Positions 33,201-41,786 are shown, counted from the stretch's first letter. The stretch is 64,000 nucleotides of DNA from Bradyrhizobium nanningense (GCF_004114535.1 NZ_LBJC01000081.1:1-64000); one strand, 5' to 3'. Translations and numbers: made by a program. The notes: a model not told the origin generated them from the sequence alone.

Positions 33201-33590
33201 ATGGCTGACGACCGTTTTCCCAACGATCCGTACCGCCCGAACCTCGCCGACGATGAGTACCTTCGCGCGGCGCGCCGGGATGCCGACCTTCAGGCCGATC
33301 CCGAGCTTGGCGAAGGCCCCGCTTCCAGCGGCAAGATTGCGCTGTTCGCCGTTGCGATTGCACTGGTGCTGGGTGCCGTGTTCTACGGCCTGAACAATAC
33401 CAGCACGACCAATCAGGCCAGCAACCCACCGACCTCGCAGACCGCACAGACGCAGCCCACCAATCCGGCCGCGCCTCCCGGCATGCGTGACGTGACGCCA
33501 CGCACCAACACCGGACCGGGCGTGACCACGGGCGCGGCGCCGAGCAAGCCGGCCCCGGATACCCAGGCGCCGTCTGACGGCGCGAAGTAA
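33201..33590 (+). CDS. Hypothetical single-TM protein, 129 aa
   Basis: A charged N-terminus (MADDRFPNDPYRPNLADDEYLRAARRDADLQADPE) is followed by one TM helix (KIALFAVAIALVLGAVFYGL) and a Thr/Pro/Gln-rich extracytoplasmic tail with no obvious fold. The topology suggests a small envelope protein. The start is fixed by GAGGAG 9 bases upstream. It is probably a genuine gene, but I cannot name it. Confidence 0.75.
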   Translation: MADDRFPNDPYRPNLADDEYLRAARRDADLQADPELGEGPASSGKIALFAVAIALVLGAVFYGLNNTSTTNQASNPPTSQTAQTQPTNPAAPPGMRDVTPRTNTGPGVTTGAAPSKPAPDTQAPSDGAK

Positions 33591-33620
33591 CAGGCGACCG
33601 TCTTCGCTTCACGCACAACT

Positions 33621-33721
33621 GTCATCGCCCGGCCTGATCGGGCGACCCAGTACTCCGAGACAGTCGTGATTGAATCGAAAGGCCGCGGCGTACTGGATGG
33701 CCCGCCTGCGCGGGGCACGAC
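33621..33721. repeat. Palindromic intergenic repeat, family C
   Basis: Runs from GTCATCGCCCGGCCTGATCG to the inverse of GTCGTGCCCCGC. On the minus strand it contains CCATCCAGTACGCCGCGG, the same block as in the copy at 47991-48124. It lies between the single-TM gene and the PEP mutase-like gene. Confidence 0.65.
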
Positions 33722-33787
33722 ACGGAGAGGATGAGAGAGCGGCGGACTCATGTCTCTCCGCTCTTCGTTTCCTGAGTTGTCGTTCGC

Positions 33788-34597
33788 TCAGCTGAACATC
33801 TTGTTGAGCTCGCCGCCGGGATAAGAGTTGCCGAGCTCGGTGAAAGTGCCCTTCTCCGCCATCTCTTTCGCCGCGCGCATGAAGCCGCCCCAGGCGGCGC
33901 GGGCAAGCGAGCCGCCGACGCTGATCCGGCGTACGCCGAGGTCGGCGGCTTCCTGCAACGACAGGCCGGGCGCACCGATCAACAGGTTGAACGGCTTTGG
34001 TGCGACCGCCTTCACCACGGCGCTGATGTCCTCGCGGGACTTCAGGCCCGGCGCATAAAGGCAGTCCGCGCCGGCGTCGGCATAAGCGGTGAGCCGGTCG
34101 ATAACCAGCTTGAGATCGGTCACGCCCCACAAATAGGCTTCGCAGCGGCCGACCAGCAACGTGCCGCTGTCGCCGATCGCCTTGCGCGATGCCTTGATGC
34201 GCTCGACCGCGAGCGCGCGCTCGTAGATCGGATTGTCCTTGTCGCCGGTGGAATCCTCGATCGACAGGCCGGCAACGCCGGTGCGCACGCAGCGCTCGAC
34301 ATTGTCTGCGACCCTGTCCGGCTCGACCGCAAAGCCGCCCTCGAAATCGGCGTTGACGGGGATGTCGACGGCCGAGCTCAATGCTGCCAGATGCTGACAG
34401 ACGTCCTCGACCGTGACGTGATTGTCGGCCTTGCCGATGGTCCAGGCAAAGCCCGCGCTCGACGAGGCGATCGCCTTGAAACCGAGATGCTGCAATGCCT
34501 TGGCGCTGCCGACGTCGACCGGATTGGGCAGGATGAAGCACCCGCTCTCGTGCATCTGCTTGAACGTGGCGCGCTTGTCCGCCGTCGTGACGTGCAT
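33788..34597 (-). CDS. Isocitrate lyase / PEP mutase family protein
   Basis: 269 residues, a TIM-barrel enzyme of the ICL/PEPM superfamily. The motif NADFEGGFA holds the conserved acidic metal-binding residues. The start segment ATFKQMHESGCFILPNPVDVGSAKAL is typical of the PEP mutase-like subfamily, which includes phosphonopyruvate hydrolases and oxaloacetate decarboxylase-like enzymes. The KKCGH signature of true isocitrate lyase is absent. Substrate unknown. The start at 34597 follows GGGAGAAGAAAC. It is followed upstream by an ABM gene on the same strand after 92 bases. Confidence 0.83.
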   Translation of the reverse strand: MHVTTADKRATFKQMHESGCFILPNPVDVGSAKALQHLGFKAIASSSAGFAWTIGKADNHVTVEDVCQHLAALSSAVDIPVNADFEGGFAVEPDRVADNVERCVRTGVAGLSIEDSTGDKDNPIYERALAVERIKASRKAIGDSGTLLVGRCEAYLWGVTDLKLVIDRLTAYADAGADCLYAPGLKSREDISAVVKAVAPKPFNLLIGAPGLSLQEAADLGVRRISVGGSLARAAWGGFMRAAKEMAEKGTFTELGNSYPGGELNKMFS

Positions 34598-34689
34598 GTT
34601 TCTTCTCCCTTGTTGGCCGCGCACAGATAGGCGCGCTCACACGGCAGCGCCAGAGCGCGCCGGGCAGCACCAGAGCGCGCCGGGCAGCG

Positions 34690-35040
34690 CTAGTGCGCGT
34701 CGTGCACCGCCCGGCTGTCCTTCGGCGCCTGCTCGCGATCATTCATGCTGTAGTCCCTGACGACACTGGCGATGCGCAAATGATAATCGGCGAAAATCTT
34801 TGCGCGGCCCTTGGCCTGGGTGCGGCGGTGCTCCATCGTGTTGCGCCAGGCCGCAACGGCCGCCTCGTCCCGCCAGAACGACACCGACAGGATCTTGCCC
34901 TTCTCGGTCAGGCTCTCGAAGCGCTCGACCGAGATGAAGCCGTCGATGGTTTGCAGGATCGGCTTCAGGTCGGCTGCGAGGTCGAAATAATCCTGGCGGT
35001 GTTCCGGCTTGGGCCAGACCTCGAAGATCACGGCGATCAT
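34690..35040 (-). CDS. Antibiotic-biosynthesis-monooxygenase-like (ABM) protein
   Basis: 116 residues with the ferredoxin-like ABM fold: MIAVIFEVWPKPEHRQDYFDLA, then GFISVERFESLTEKGKILSVSFWRDEAAVAAW. Such proteins are dimeric and act on aromatic or redox-active small molecules, or degrade haem; the role here is unknown. The start at 35040 is chosen because AGGAG ends 6 bases before it; an ATG at 35046 would touch the ribosome binding site. It is followed 48 bases upstream by the NIPSNAP gene, same strand. Confidence 0.78.
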   Translation of the reverse strand: MIAVIFEVWPKPEHRQDYFDLAADLKPILQTIDGFISVERFESLTEKGKILSVSFWRDEAAVAAWRNTMEHRRTQAKGRAKIFADYHLRIASVVRDYSMNDREQAPKDSRAVHDAH

Positions 35041-35088
35041 GGGCATCTCCTGCTGCTATTTGGCCTACAATACCACTTAAGAGACCAC

Positions 35089-35397
35089 TTATAAGACCAC
35101 TTGGCGCAGGAAGGTGCGCTCTTCGGCGAGGATGAATTTGTGGTCCTCGGCGAAATGGAAATTGGCCATGCCTTCGGCATCCTGCCGCAGCCGGGCGCGA
35201 TAGGCTTCATAGGCGGCGAGACTCTCGAAGGAGATCAGCGCAAACGCAATGTTGTTGGTGCCCTCGTGCGGCATGAAATAGCCGATCAGATCACCACCGC
35301 ATTTGGGGATGATGGTGAGCCAGCGTCTCGAATATTCCTCGAACTGCGCGCGCTTGAAGGGATCGAGCTGGTAGCGGATGAAGACGGTGACGGACAT
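35089..35397 (-). CDS. NIPSNAP-family protein, 102 aa
   Basis: The protein opens MSVTVFIRYQLDPFKRAQFEEYSRRW and continues FMPHEGTNNIAFALISFESLAAYEAYRARL. This is the NIPSNAP dimeric alpha-beta barrel, related to the ABM fold of its neighbour. No catalytic residues are known. The start at 35397 follows GGGAGTCC; a frame to 35520 runs through repeat sequence. With the ABM gene it forms a small pair of ferredoxin-fold proteins, divergent from an ArsR-type regulator that may control them. Confidence 0.8.
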   Translation of the reverse strand: MSVTVFIRYQLDPFKRAQFEEYSRRWLTIIPKCGGDLIGYFMPHEGTNNIAFALISFESLAAYEAYRARLRQDAEGMANFHFAEDHKFILAEERTFLRQVVL

Positions 35398-35449
35398 GGC
35401 GGACTCCCAATTTTCCTGCGAAAGGCTCAAGCAACACCGTCGCCGCTGA

Positions 35450-35486
35450 AGCATCTGGATCGCTTCGCGTCGCTCGCAATGACGTG
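35450..35486. repeat. Family E half element
   Basis: CTGGATCGCTTCGCGTCGCTCGCAATGACG matches the right half of the element at 43630-43748 apart from a short internal difference. It lies in the divergent gap between the NIPSNAP and ArsR genes. Confidence 0.6.
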
Positions 35487-35543
35487 TTTGCAGAAGCACG
35501 CTACAGCCTTGCCCGACCACGATGCTTCGGCTAACATCGAAGC

Positions 35544-36242
35544 ATGAAATCAGGACCCGACATCGCCATGGTCGCTTCGCTGGTCGGCGACCCCGCCCGC
35601 GCCAACATGCTCACCGCGCTGATGAACGGCCGCGCGCTGACCGCGAGCGAGCTGGCGCAGGAGGCCGGCATCACGCCACAGACTGCGAGCTCACATCTGG
35701 CAAAGCTCGAGGCCGGCGGCCTGGTCGAGCCGGAGAAGCAGGGCCGCCACCGCTATTATCGCCTCACCGACGACGACGTCGCCGGCGTGCTCGAAGGCCT
35801 CGCCGGTCTTGCGGCGCGCACCGGCCATATGCGGGTGCGCACCGGGCCAAAGGATCCGGCGTTGCGGCGCGCGCGGATCTGCTACGACCATCTCGCCGGC
35901 GATCTCGGCGTGCAGATGCTCGATTCCTTGCGCGAGCGGAATCTGGTCAGGCAGAAGAAGCAGGATATCGAGCTGACGGCCGAGGGCGAGCGCTTTCTCG
36001 CCAAACATCTGCAGATCTCGCCCGACATGCTCGCCCATCCGCGCCGCCCGGTCTGCAAGGCCTGCCTCGACTGGAGCGAGCGGCGGCATCACCTCGCCGG
36101 CACGCTGGGCGCCGCCATGATGCAGCGCTTCGCCGAGTTGAAATGGGCGGCACGCGACGCCACCCCCGGCAGCCGCGTCGTGAACTTCACCCGCACCGGC
36201 GAGAAGCAGTTTGCCGCGCTGTTCGGCAACGGAAAGGACTGA
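35544..36242 (+). CDS. ArsR-family winged-helix regulator, 232 aa
   Basis: The N-terminal wHTH has LVGDPARANMLTALMNGRALTASELAQEAGITPQTASSHLAKLEAGGLVEPEKQGRHRYYRLT, a clear ArsR/SmtB fold. The C-terminal 120 residues include a cysteine pair in PVCKACLDWSERRHHLAG, typical of the longer ArsR subfamily seen beside small-molecule enzymes; it could be a metal or redox site. It is divergent from the NIPSNAP/ABM pair, a likely target, though this is an inference. Confidence 0.85.
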   Translation: MKSGPDIAMVASLVGDPARANMLTALMNGRALTASELAQEAGITPQTASSHLAKLEAGGLVEPEKQGRHRYYRLTDDDVAGVLEGLAGLAARTGHMRVRTGPKDPALRRARICYDHLAGDLGVQMLDSLRERNLVRQKKQDIELTAEGERFLAKHLQISPDMLAHPRRPVCKACLDWSERRHHLAGTLGAAMMQRFAELKWAARDATPGSRVVNFTRTGEKQFAALFGNGKD

Positions 36243-36313
36243 CCGCGCGCTCGCAGCGGCATGGGAGCTGCAGGCCATCCATACGGCATTTTGCACGACC
36301 TGGGCGCGCGCCT

Positions 36314-36444
36314 CGTCCTTCGAGACGACCGCTTCGCGGTCTCCTCAGGATGAGGCTAAGTAGCATCGGTGATCGTTGAAATCACCGCAGCACACTCGGT
36401 CCTCATCCTGAGGGCCCTCCAACGGCGGGCGTCTCGAAGGATGG
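36314..36444. repeat. Palindromic intergenic repeat, family D
   Basis: CGTCCTTCGAGACG at the left is mirrored by CGTCTCGAAGGATGG at the right, and CTCCTCAGGATGAGG by CCTCATCCTGAGG inside. The gap 36243-36703 holds this element and otherwise no supported gene. Confidence 0.75.
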
Positions 36445-36703
36445 CCGCACAGAAATTGCCCCATATGTAACGGCCCAATGTGGAGCCGGTGCTGGATGTT
36501 TCCGGCCGCCAGCGCCAGCTTCTGTCGTGCCAGGCCGCATGCGGGGAACGTTCATACCGCATTCAGGTCATGATTGGCAGGTTGGGAACGCGCCGTGCCG
36601 ATGTGTTGCAAGATTTGACATGTCGAATCGCGTCTTTTGATTCATTGTGCGCCGCGAGCGCCGCCCCCCAAAGATTTGCCCCAAGGACAAGAAGGAAGAT
36701 CAA

Positions 36704-36952
36704 ATGAAATACCTGTTCGCCGCTGCCATGCTTGCCAGCGCGGTCGTCGGTTTCAGCGAGGCGGCCAGCGCCGCTGAGGGCTGCGGCCCCGGTTTCTATC
36801 GCGGTCGCTATGGCAATTGCCGCCCGATGCGCGGCGCGGTCGTGGTGCGCCCCGGCCCCGTGGTGGTGGCTCCGCCGGTTGTCGTCGTGCCCCGTGCGCG
36901 CGTGTGCCCCTACGGCTTCCACTGGTACGCCGGCCGCTGCCGCCCGTTCTGA
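36704..36952 (+). CDS. Small exported protein of the GCG_CRPN type, 82 aa
   Basis: Signal peptide MKYLFAAAMLASAVVGFSEAASA is followed by EGCGPGFYRGRYGNCRP, a segment close to the GCG...CRPN prefix found in families of small exported proteins of Rhizobiales. A Val/Pro/Arg-rich linker and a second Cys pair (VCPYGFHWYAGRCRPF) follow, so two disulfides are plausible. The start at 36704 has AAGGAAG upstream. Function unknown. A terminator follows. Confidence 0.75.
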   Translation: MKYLFAAAMLASAVVGFSEAASAAEGCGPGFYRGRYGNCRPMRGAVVVRPGPVVVAPPVVVVPRARVCPYGFHWYAGRCRPF

Positions 36953-36969
36953 TCTCTTCGCATCGCAAG

Positions 36970-37003
36970 ATGGCCGCGCGGGATTAGCCTGCGCGGCCAT
37001 TTT
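36970..37003 (+). terminator. Intrinsic terminator after the GCG_CRPN gene
   Basis: ATGGCCGCGC (36970-36979) pairs perfectly with GCGCGGCCAT (36991-37000), followed by TTTCATTT. Confidence 0.75.
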
Positions 37004-37115
37004 CATTTCGGGGGCGCTGGCGGCTATTCGTCCGCCACGAAAAATTGGAGCACCTCGGAATCGAAACGGGGACCGCCGGCTGCGATCCCCGTCCAATTCA
37101 CTCGCTGCGGCGAGC

Positions 37116-37400
37116 TTACCAGTAATGGCGGCGGTGCCAGCGCCGGTAATGCCGGCGCCAATGACGGCGTCGCCAGCCCCAGTGGCGGTGATAGCCATGC
37201 CAGTGCACCTGCTCGGGCGTCAGCTTGGCGGCTTCCTCGGTGCTGGTGACGGCCGGATGAGCGTCGGGATTGCCTTGCGGCATGCGAGCGGGATCACCGA
37301 GCGGCTGCGGTGACAGCGGCGCGGCCTGCGCGGTCGCGGCGAAGGCGGCGGCGCCCGCCGTCAGTCCCAATGCAAGTCTCAAAAAGTTCCGGCGCTCCAT
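37116..37400 (-). CDS. Small exported His/Arg/Trp-rich protein, likely Tat substrate
   Basis: 94 residues. The N-terminus MERRNFLRLALGLTAGAAAFAATAQA has a twin-arginine motif (RRNFLRL) and a hydrophobic core. The mature part ends in about 30 residues rich in His, Arg, Trp and Tyr (WHGYHRHWGWRRRHW and repeats), which could bind metals or anionic polymers. The start at 37400 follows GAGGAAGAAG. Function unknown. Confidence 0.7.
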   Translation of the reverse strand: MERRNFLRLALGLTAGAAAFAATAQAAPLSPQPLGDPARMPQGNPDAHPAVTSTEEAAKLTPEQVHWHGYHRHWGWRRRHWRRHYRRWHRRHYW

Positions 37401-37516
37401 GACTTCTTCCTCTTCGATCATCGTGCCCGTGATGCAGAGGAAGTGTCGCGGCCACGACATGAACCAAGGCTGAATCCTGTGTTCAGATTCGCTGCGAAGC
37501 GACGGTTCGATGTGCT

Positions 37517-37831
37517 CTACGTCGAAAACTCCTGCGTCAGCACCATCGTCTCGCGCGAGCGCTTTACCTCCGGCCAGTCGCGGTTGAAATCGGCGACGAG
37601 CTTTTACAGCGCGTTACCTTTCAGCATCGCCACGAGCTTGGCCTCGTCGTCGAACTGATACATCGCCTGGTGCAGCGAGGGATCGTCGAGGCTCCAGAAC
37701 CGCGACGCCTTGCTCACACCGAATGCCTTCACGGCGTCGGGCAGATGTTCCGTCTCGTACCATCTGTCGAACGCGGCGCGCTTTTCGGCATCGGAGACGG
37801 CGGCGCGGACGACGAAGAAGGCTGACGGCAT
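37517..37831 (-). pseudogene. EthD/DUF4286-like small protein with a premature stop
   Basis: From the start at 37831 the frame encodes MPSAFFVVRAAVSDAEKRAAFDRWYETEHLPDAVKAFGVS... and stops at TAA (37604-37606) after KGNAL, 75 residues. Beyond the stop the same frame continues with a sensible tail, KLVADFNRDWPEVKRSRETMVLTQEF, to a TAG at 37517. One base change (AAA to TAA) explains it. The intact product would be a 104-residue ferredoxin-like protein related to ABM/EthD folds. The truncated form lacks the last beta strand and helix. Confidence 0.75.
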
Positions 37832-37961
37832 CGGGTTTCCTCCTGTTGCTTGGCGCGAGACTAACCGCTCAAGTCGCCGGCGACAAAAAGAGCTGGACCC
37901 GATGTCGGAACGCGCGCCCGTCGCTCGTCCTCTGCTCTGACCCGGGACGAGGAGATGCACG

Positions 37962-38618
37962 ATGGCCGACCTCACGCTGACCACCTTCGATTGGGTTCCC
38001 GAGAAGCCCAGGGGTTTCGTGCGCGACCTTCGCGTGCGCTGGGCGCTCGAAGAGGCCGCGCTGCCCTATCGCGTCGCGAGCGCTCCGTTCGGCGACCGGG
38101 GGCCTGCGCATTTCGCGCACCAGCCTTTTGGCCAGGTGCCGTGGCTGACCGACGGCGACCTCTCGATCTTCGAGAGCGGCGCCATCCTGCTGCATCTCGG
38201 CGAGCGCAGCGATAAGCTGATGCCATCCGATCCGCGCGGCCGCGCTGAGGCGACGGAATGGGTGTTCGCGGCGCTCAACTCGGTGGAGATGGCGAGCCTA
38301 CCTTGGGGAATGTCGAAGTTCATGGGACATCCGACCGACACGGCGGCGTGGAAATTCGTCGACGACTTCCTCAAGCTTCGGCTGAGGCATCTCGAGCCGG
38401 TGTTGGCCAGCCACGAATGGCTCGCGGGATCCTTCTCCGTGGCCGACATCCTGATGTCGGACGTGCTGCGGGTCGTTGATGGTTTCGACGGGCTGGCGGA
38501 CAGTCCCGCCTGCCGCGCCTACGTCGCGCGCGCCACCGGCCGCCCGGCGTTCGCAAAGGCGCACGCCGACCAGATGGCGCATTTCGCTGCGGCGGATAAG
38601 ACGCGCGGGACCTCGTAG
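37962..38618 (+). CDS. Glutathione S-transferase family protein
   Basis: 218 residues. The N-terminal thioredoxin-like domain has RDLRVRWALEEAALPYRV and the glutathione-site segment FGQVPWLTDGDLSIFESGAILLHLGE (Glu-Ser of the gamma-glutamyl site). The C-terminal helical domain has SVADILMSDVLRVVDGF. It conjugates or reduces electrophiles with glutathione; the substrate is unknown. GAGGAG lies 10 bases before the start. The stop codon TAG is the first part of a family F repeat arm. Confidence 0.88.
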   Translation: MADLTLTTFDWVPEKPRGFVRDLRVRWALEEAALPYRVASAPFGDRGPAHFAHQPFGQVPWLTDGDLSIFESGAILLHLGERSDKLMPSDPRGRAEATEWVFAALNSVEMASLPWGMSKFMGHPTDTAAWKFVDDFLKLRLRHLEPVLASHEWLAGSFSVADILMSDVLRVVDGFDGLADSPACRAYVARATGRPAFAKAHADQMAHFAAADKTRGTS

Positions 38619-38729
38619 GGTGGGTTAGCCTTGCAGCTGCGCAAAGCGCAGTCCGCTGGACGTAACCCACCAATTCTGCCGCCGCGGAAAGAAAAAGGTG
38701 GGTTACGCTAACGCTAACCCACCCTACGC
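38614..38729. repeat. Inverted repeat, family F
   Basis: CGTAGGGTGGGTTAGC (38614-38629) and GCTAACCCACCCTACG (38714-38729) are perfect 16-base inverted arms. Inner GTAACCCACC and GGTGGGTTAC also pair. The TAG inside the left arm (38616-38618) is the stop of the GST gene. Confidence 0.8.
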
Positions 38730-38747
38730 ATCCAAGACGCGCGCGCG

Positions 38748-39095
38748 TCACACCAGCTTCAGCGGCGCATCGGCAACGACGCGAAGATCGATGTTGCCGA
38801 TCAACGCCGCACGGCGCGCCTCCGCAGCACTGATGGCATCGTCCGTCTGCCGCAGCGTCGAGACGTTCGAGCCGAGCGACACGATCCCGCCCAGCACCAG
38901 GGCGATGGATCCAAGCGCGGCAGTCTGACCGAAACCGAACAGACCGAGGATCGTCACCAACAGCAGCGCCGCCCCGCCCCCGATCGCGATCTTGGACGCC
39001 AGGATGTACTTGCGGCAGCGCTCGGCGATCTCGGCCAGAGCCTCGATCCGATCTTCGATGTCGGAGATTTCGTCGGCCGGATCGTCTTCAGTCAT
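38748..39095 (-). CDS. Small membrane protein with coiled-coil lead, 115 aa
   Basis: An acidic helical lead (MTEDDPADEISDIEDRIEALAEIAERCRKYIL) is followed by two hydrophobic segments (about 36-53 and 57-76) and a second helical stretch with repeated Ala-Glu-Arg. The layout suggests a two-TM inner-membrane protein with both ends inside. Not recognised. It may form a unit with the genes upstream on the same strand. Confidence 0.65.
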   Translation of the reverse strand: MTEDDPADEISDIEDRIEALAEIAERCRKYILASKIAIGGGAALLLVTILGLFGFGQTAALGSIALVLGGIVSLGSNVSTLRQTDDAISAAEARRAALIGNIDLRVVADAPLKLV

Positions 39096-39139
39096 TGGAT
39101 TTGAGTGAGCAGATCGAGGGATAAACGAAATTCAGCTGC

Positions 39140-39685
39140 CTAGGACACCGGCACAACGCAAGCAGGGATTGGCCCAATCGACATAGCTTGCTCGCCCGAA
39201 GAACCACCAGGGTTGGTCGCTGCGTGGGAATCGTCTGTAGGGCCGGGCAGGACCTTCAAGCGAACAGCGACTCGGTCCTGCCTTCGATCGGTGATCGCTT
39301 CGTATCGGAGATTATCGGGCCCGCTGTAACCAGCCCGAGCCGAGTAGAAAACGCTGATGCCGCGGACCCAGCGCCCGACACAAGATCGATCGCTTCCAGA
39401 GTCGCCCGCCACCTCGAAATCCTCAATACGATAACAGACGCTCCCATGTTCTGGTGTCTTCACGAGCAGGAGCCGGGGAAGCTCGACCGGCGCGCACGTA
39501 TTGTCGGCGTCGGCGTAGCCTTCGATAACGGTCTCTTCTGCCCCCCGAGCGGTAACGGTCATCTCGCTGCCCTGTGCGAAACACGATATGCCCATCGTCA
39601 GGACCGCGGACAACACGCCCAAGATCAGCTCGCGCGATCGACGGGCGCTCTGCCATAATCTCGAGCGTCGACGCCAAAGTGCCAT
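39140..39685 (-). CDS. Exported hypothetical protein, 181 aa
   Basis: A basic lead (MALWRRRSRLWQSARRSREL) and a hydrophobic segment ILGVLSAVLTMGISCFAQGSE form a signal peptide. The mature part is beta-rich, with a tandem motif (YADADNTCAPVELPRLLLVKTPEHGSVCY ... GYSGPDNLRYEA) recalling cadherin/Ig-like repeats that contain GxPxxGxLxY patterns; this likeness is weak. Three cysteines may pair. It starts 16 bases after the end of the carboxylase gene on the same strand. Confidence 0.6.
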   Translation of the reverse strand: MALWRRRSRLWQSARRSRELILGVLSAVLTMGISCFAQGSEMTVTARGAEETVIEGYADADNTCAPVELPRLLLVKTPEHGSVCYRIEDFEVAGDSGSDRSCVGRWVRGISVFYSARAGYSGPDNLRYEAITDRRQDRVAVRLKVLPGPTDDSHAATNPGGSSGEQAMSIGPIPACVVPVS

Positions 39686-39700
39686 CGACGTTCCCTTCCC

Positions 39701-41233
39701 TCACAACGGCAAATTGTCGTGCTTCTTCGCCGGCGCTTCCACCTTCTTGTCCTTCAGCATCGCCAGCGCCCTTGCGATCCGCTTCCTTGTCGAGTGCGGC
39801 ATGATGACGTCGTCGATGTAGCCGCGCTCGGCGGCGATGAAGGGGGACAGGAAGCGGTCTTCGTATTCCTTGGTGCGCGCCGCGATCTTGTCGGGATCGC
39901 CGATGTCGGAGCGGAAGATGATCTCGACCGCGCCCTTGGCGCCCATCACCGCGATCTGGGCAGTCGGCCAGGCGTAGTTCATGTCGGCGCCAATTTCCTT
40001 GGAGGCCATGACGTCGAAGGCGCCGCCATAGGCCTTGCGGGTGATGATGGTCACCAGCGGCACGGTGCACTGCGAGTAGGCGAACAAGAGCTTTGCGCCG
40101 TGCTTGATCAGGCCGCCATATTCCTGTGCGGTGCCCGGCAGGAAGCCCGGCACGTCAACGAAGGTGACGATCGGGATGTTGAAGGCGTCGCAGAAGCGGA
40201 CGAAGCGCGCCGCCTTGCGCGAGGCGTCCGAGTCGAGGACGCCGGCCAGCACCATCGGCTGGTTGGCGACGAAGCCCACCGTGCGGCCCGCGATGCGGCC
40301 AAACCCGGTGACGATGTTCTTGGCGAAGGCTTCCGCGATCTCGAAGAAGTCGCCCTCGTCCACGACCTTCAGGATCAGCTCCTTCATGTCGTAGGGCTTG
40401 TTCGGATTGTCGGGGACCAGCGTGTCCAGGGACATGTCGACCCGGCCGATGTCGTCGAAGCTCGGCCATTCCGGCACGCCGTCGGTGTTGTTGGACGGCA
40501 GGAAGTCGATCAGGCGTCGCATCTGCAGCAGCGTCTCGACGTCGTTCTCGAAGGCGCCGTCGGCGATCGAGGAGCGCGTGGCGTGCACCGAGGCGCCGCC
40601 GAGCTCTTCCGCCGTGACGACCTCGTTGGTCACGGTCTTCACCACATCGGGGCCGGTGACGAACATGTAGCTGGTGTTCTTCACCATGAAGATGAAGTCG
40701 GTCATCGCAGGCGAATAGACGTCGCCGCCGGCGCAGGGGCCCATGATGACGGAGATCTGCGGGATCACGCCGGAGGCGAGCACGTTGCGGCGGAACACGT
40801 AGGAATAGCCGGCGAGCGCGGCGACGCCTTCCTGGATGCGCGCGCCGCCCGCGTCATAGAGGCCGATGATGGGCGCCCTCGCCTTCATCGCCATGTCCTG
40901 GAGCTTCGTGATCTTCAGCGCGTGGGTCTCGGACAGCGAGCCTCCAAACACGGTGAAATCCTTGGCGAAGACGAATGTCTTGCGGCCGTTGACGGTGCCC
41001 CAGCCGGTGACGACGCCGTCGCCGGGTACCTTTGTCTTCTCCATCCCGAACTCGGTGGAGCGGTGCTCGACGAACATGTCGAATTCCTCGAACGATCCCT
41101 TGTCGAGCAACAGCTCGATGCGCTCGCGCGCGGTCAGCTTGCCGCGGGCGTGCTGCGCCTCGATGCGCTTCTCCCCGCCGCCGAGCTTGGCACCGGCACG
41201 ACGATCTTCAAGGGCGTCCAGGATGTGTTTCAT
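39701..41233 (-). CDS. Acyl-CoA carboxylase, beta (carboxyltransferase) subunit
   Basis: 510 residues, the length of propionyl-CoA carboxylase beta subunits. The crotonase-like halves carry GLYDAGGARIQEGVAALAGYSYVF in the N-terminal half and GIIKHGAKLLFAYSQ-like LIKHGAKLLFAYSQCTVPLVTIITRKAYGGAFDVM in the C-terminal half. It transfers CO2 from biotin carried by an alpha subunit to acyl-CoA. The alpha (biotin carboxylase) gene is not in this window. Propionyl-CoA is the likely substrate by overall likeness, but methylcrotonyl- or acetyl-CoA cannot be excluded. Confidence 0.92.
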   Translation of the reverse strand: MKHILDALEDRRAGAKLGGGEKRIEAQHARGKLTARERIELLLDKGSFEEFDMFVEHRSTEFGMEKTKVPGDGVVTGWGTVNGRKTFVFAKDFTVFGGSLSETHALKITKLQDMAMKARAPIIGLYDAGGARIQEGVAALAGYSYVFRRNVLASGVIPQISVIMGPCAGGDVYSPAMTDFIFMVKNTSYMFVTGPDVVKTVTNEVVTAEELGGASVHATRSSIADGAFENDVETLLQMRRLIDFLPSNNTDGVPEWPSFDDIGRVDMSLDTLVPDNPNKPYDMKELILKVVDEGDFFEIAEAFAKNIVTGFGRIAGRTVGFVANQPMVLAGVLDSDASRKAARFVRFCDAFNIPIVTFVDVPGFLPGTAQEYGGLIKHGAKLLFAYSQCTVPLVTIITRKAYGGAFDVMASKEIGADMNYAWPTAQIAVMGAKGAVEIIFRSDIGDPDKIAARTKEYEDRFLSPFIAAERGYIDDVIMPHSTRKRIARALAMLKDKKVEAPAKKHDNLPL

Positions 41234-41381
41234 TTGCTCCCGCCAGTTCTTAGCCTAAATGCGATTGCCGGGGGTTCTAACACGGCATTTTGCAAGCCGG
41301 AAAGCGCCTTTCCGCGCCGCAGGGCTGCCCTGAAGCAGCGGGAAAGCGTAAGGAATTCCAAAGTTTTGTTGGGAGGCAGCG

Positions 41382-41786
41382 ATGACCGAAGGAATAGCCG
41401 GGACAGGCTCAGTGACGGGCGGCGTCAACATCCTGCTACGGCTGGAAGGCCTCACCCTGTTCGTCGGCATGGTGGTGCTGTACTGCGCCTGGGATGGCTC
41501 CTGGCTGGTCTTTGCCCTGCTGTTCTTCGTCCCCGATCTGAGCTTCCTCGCCTATCTCTCCGGCCCCCGGTTCGGCGCGCTGGTCTACAACACCGCCCAC
41601 AGCTACATGGCGCCGGTGGCGCTGCTGACGCTGGGCTTCGGCCTCGCCTCGCCCCTCACCCTCTCGATCGCCCTCATCTGGCTGGCCCATATCGGCATCG
41701 ACCGGGCGCTCGGCTACGGCCTGAAATATTCCGCGGGGTTCGGCTTCACCCATCTGGGGCGGATCGGCCGACAGAAGGACGCCTGA
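41382..41786 (+). CDS. DUF4260-family membrane protein, 134 aa
   Basis: Three or four TM segments; conserved-looking stretches are RLEGLTLFVGMVVLYCAWDGSW, LFFVPDLSFLAYLSGPRFGALVYNTAHSY and WLAHIGIDRALGYGLKY. This is the DUF4260 layout of unknown function. GGGAGG precedes the start. It stands alone. Confidence 0.85.
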   Translation: MTEGIAGTGSVTGGVNILLRLEGLTLFVGMVVLYCAWDGSWLVFALLFFVPDLSFLAYLSGPRFGALVYNTAHSYMAPVALLTLGFGLASPLTLSIALIWLAHIGIDRALGYGLKYSAGFGFTHLGRIGRQKDA

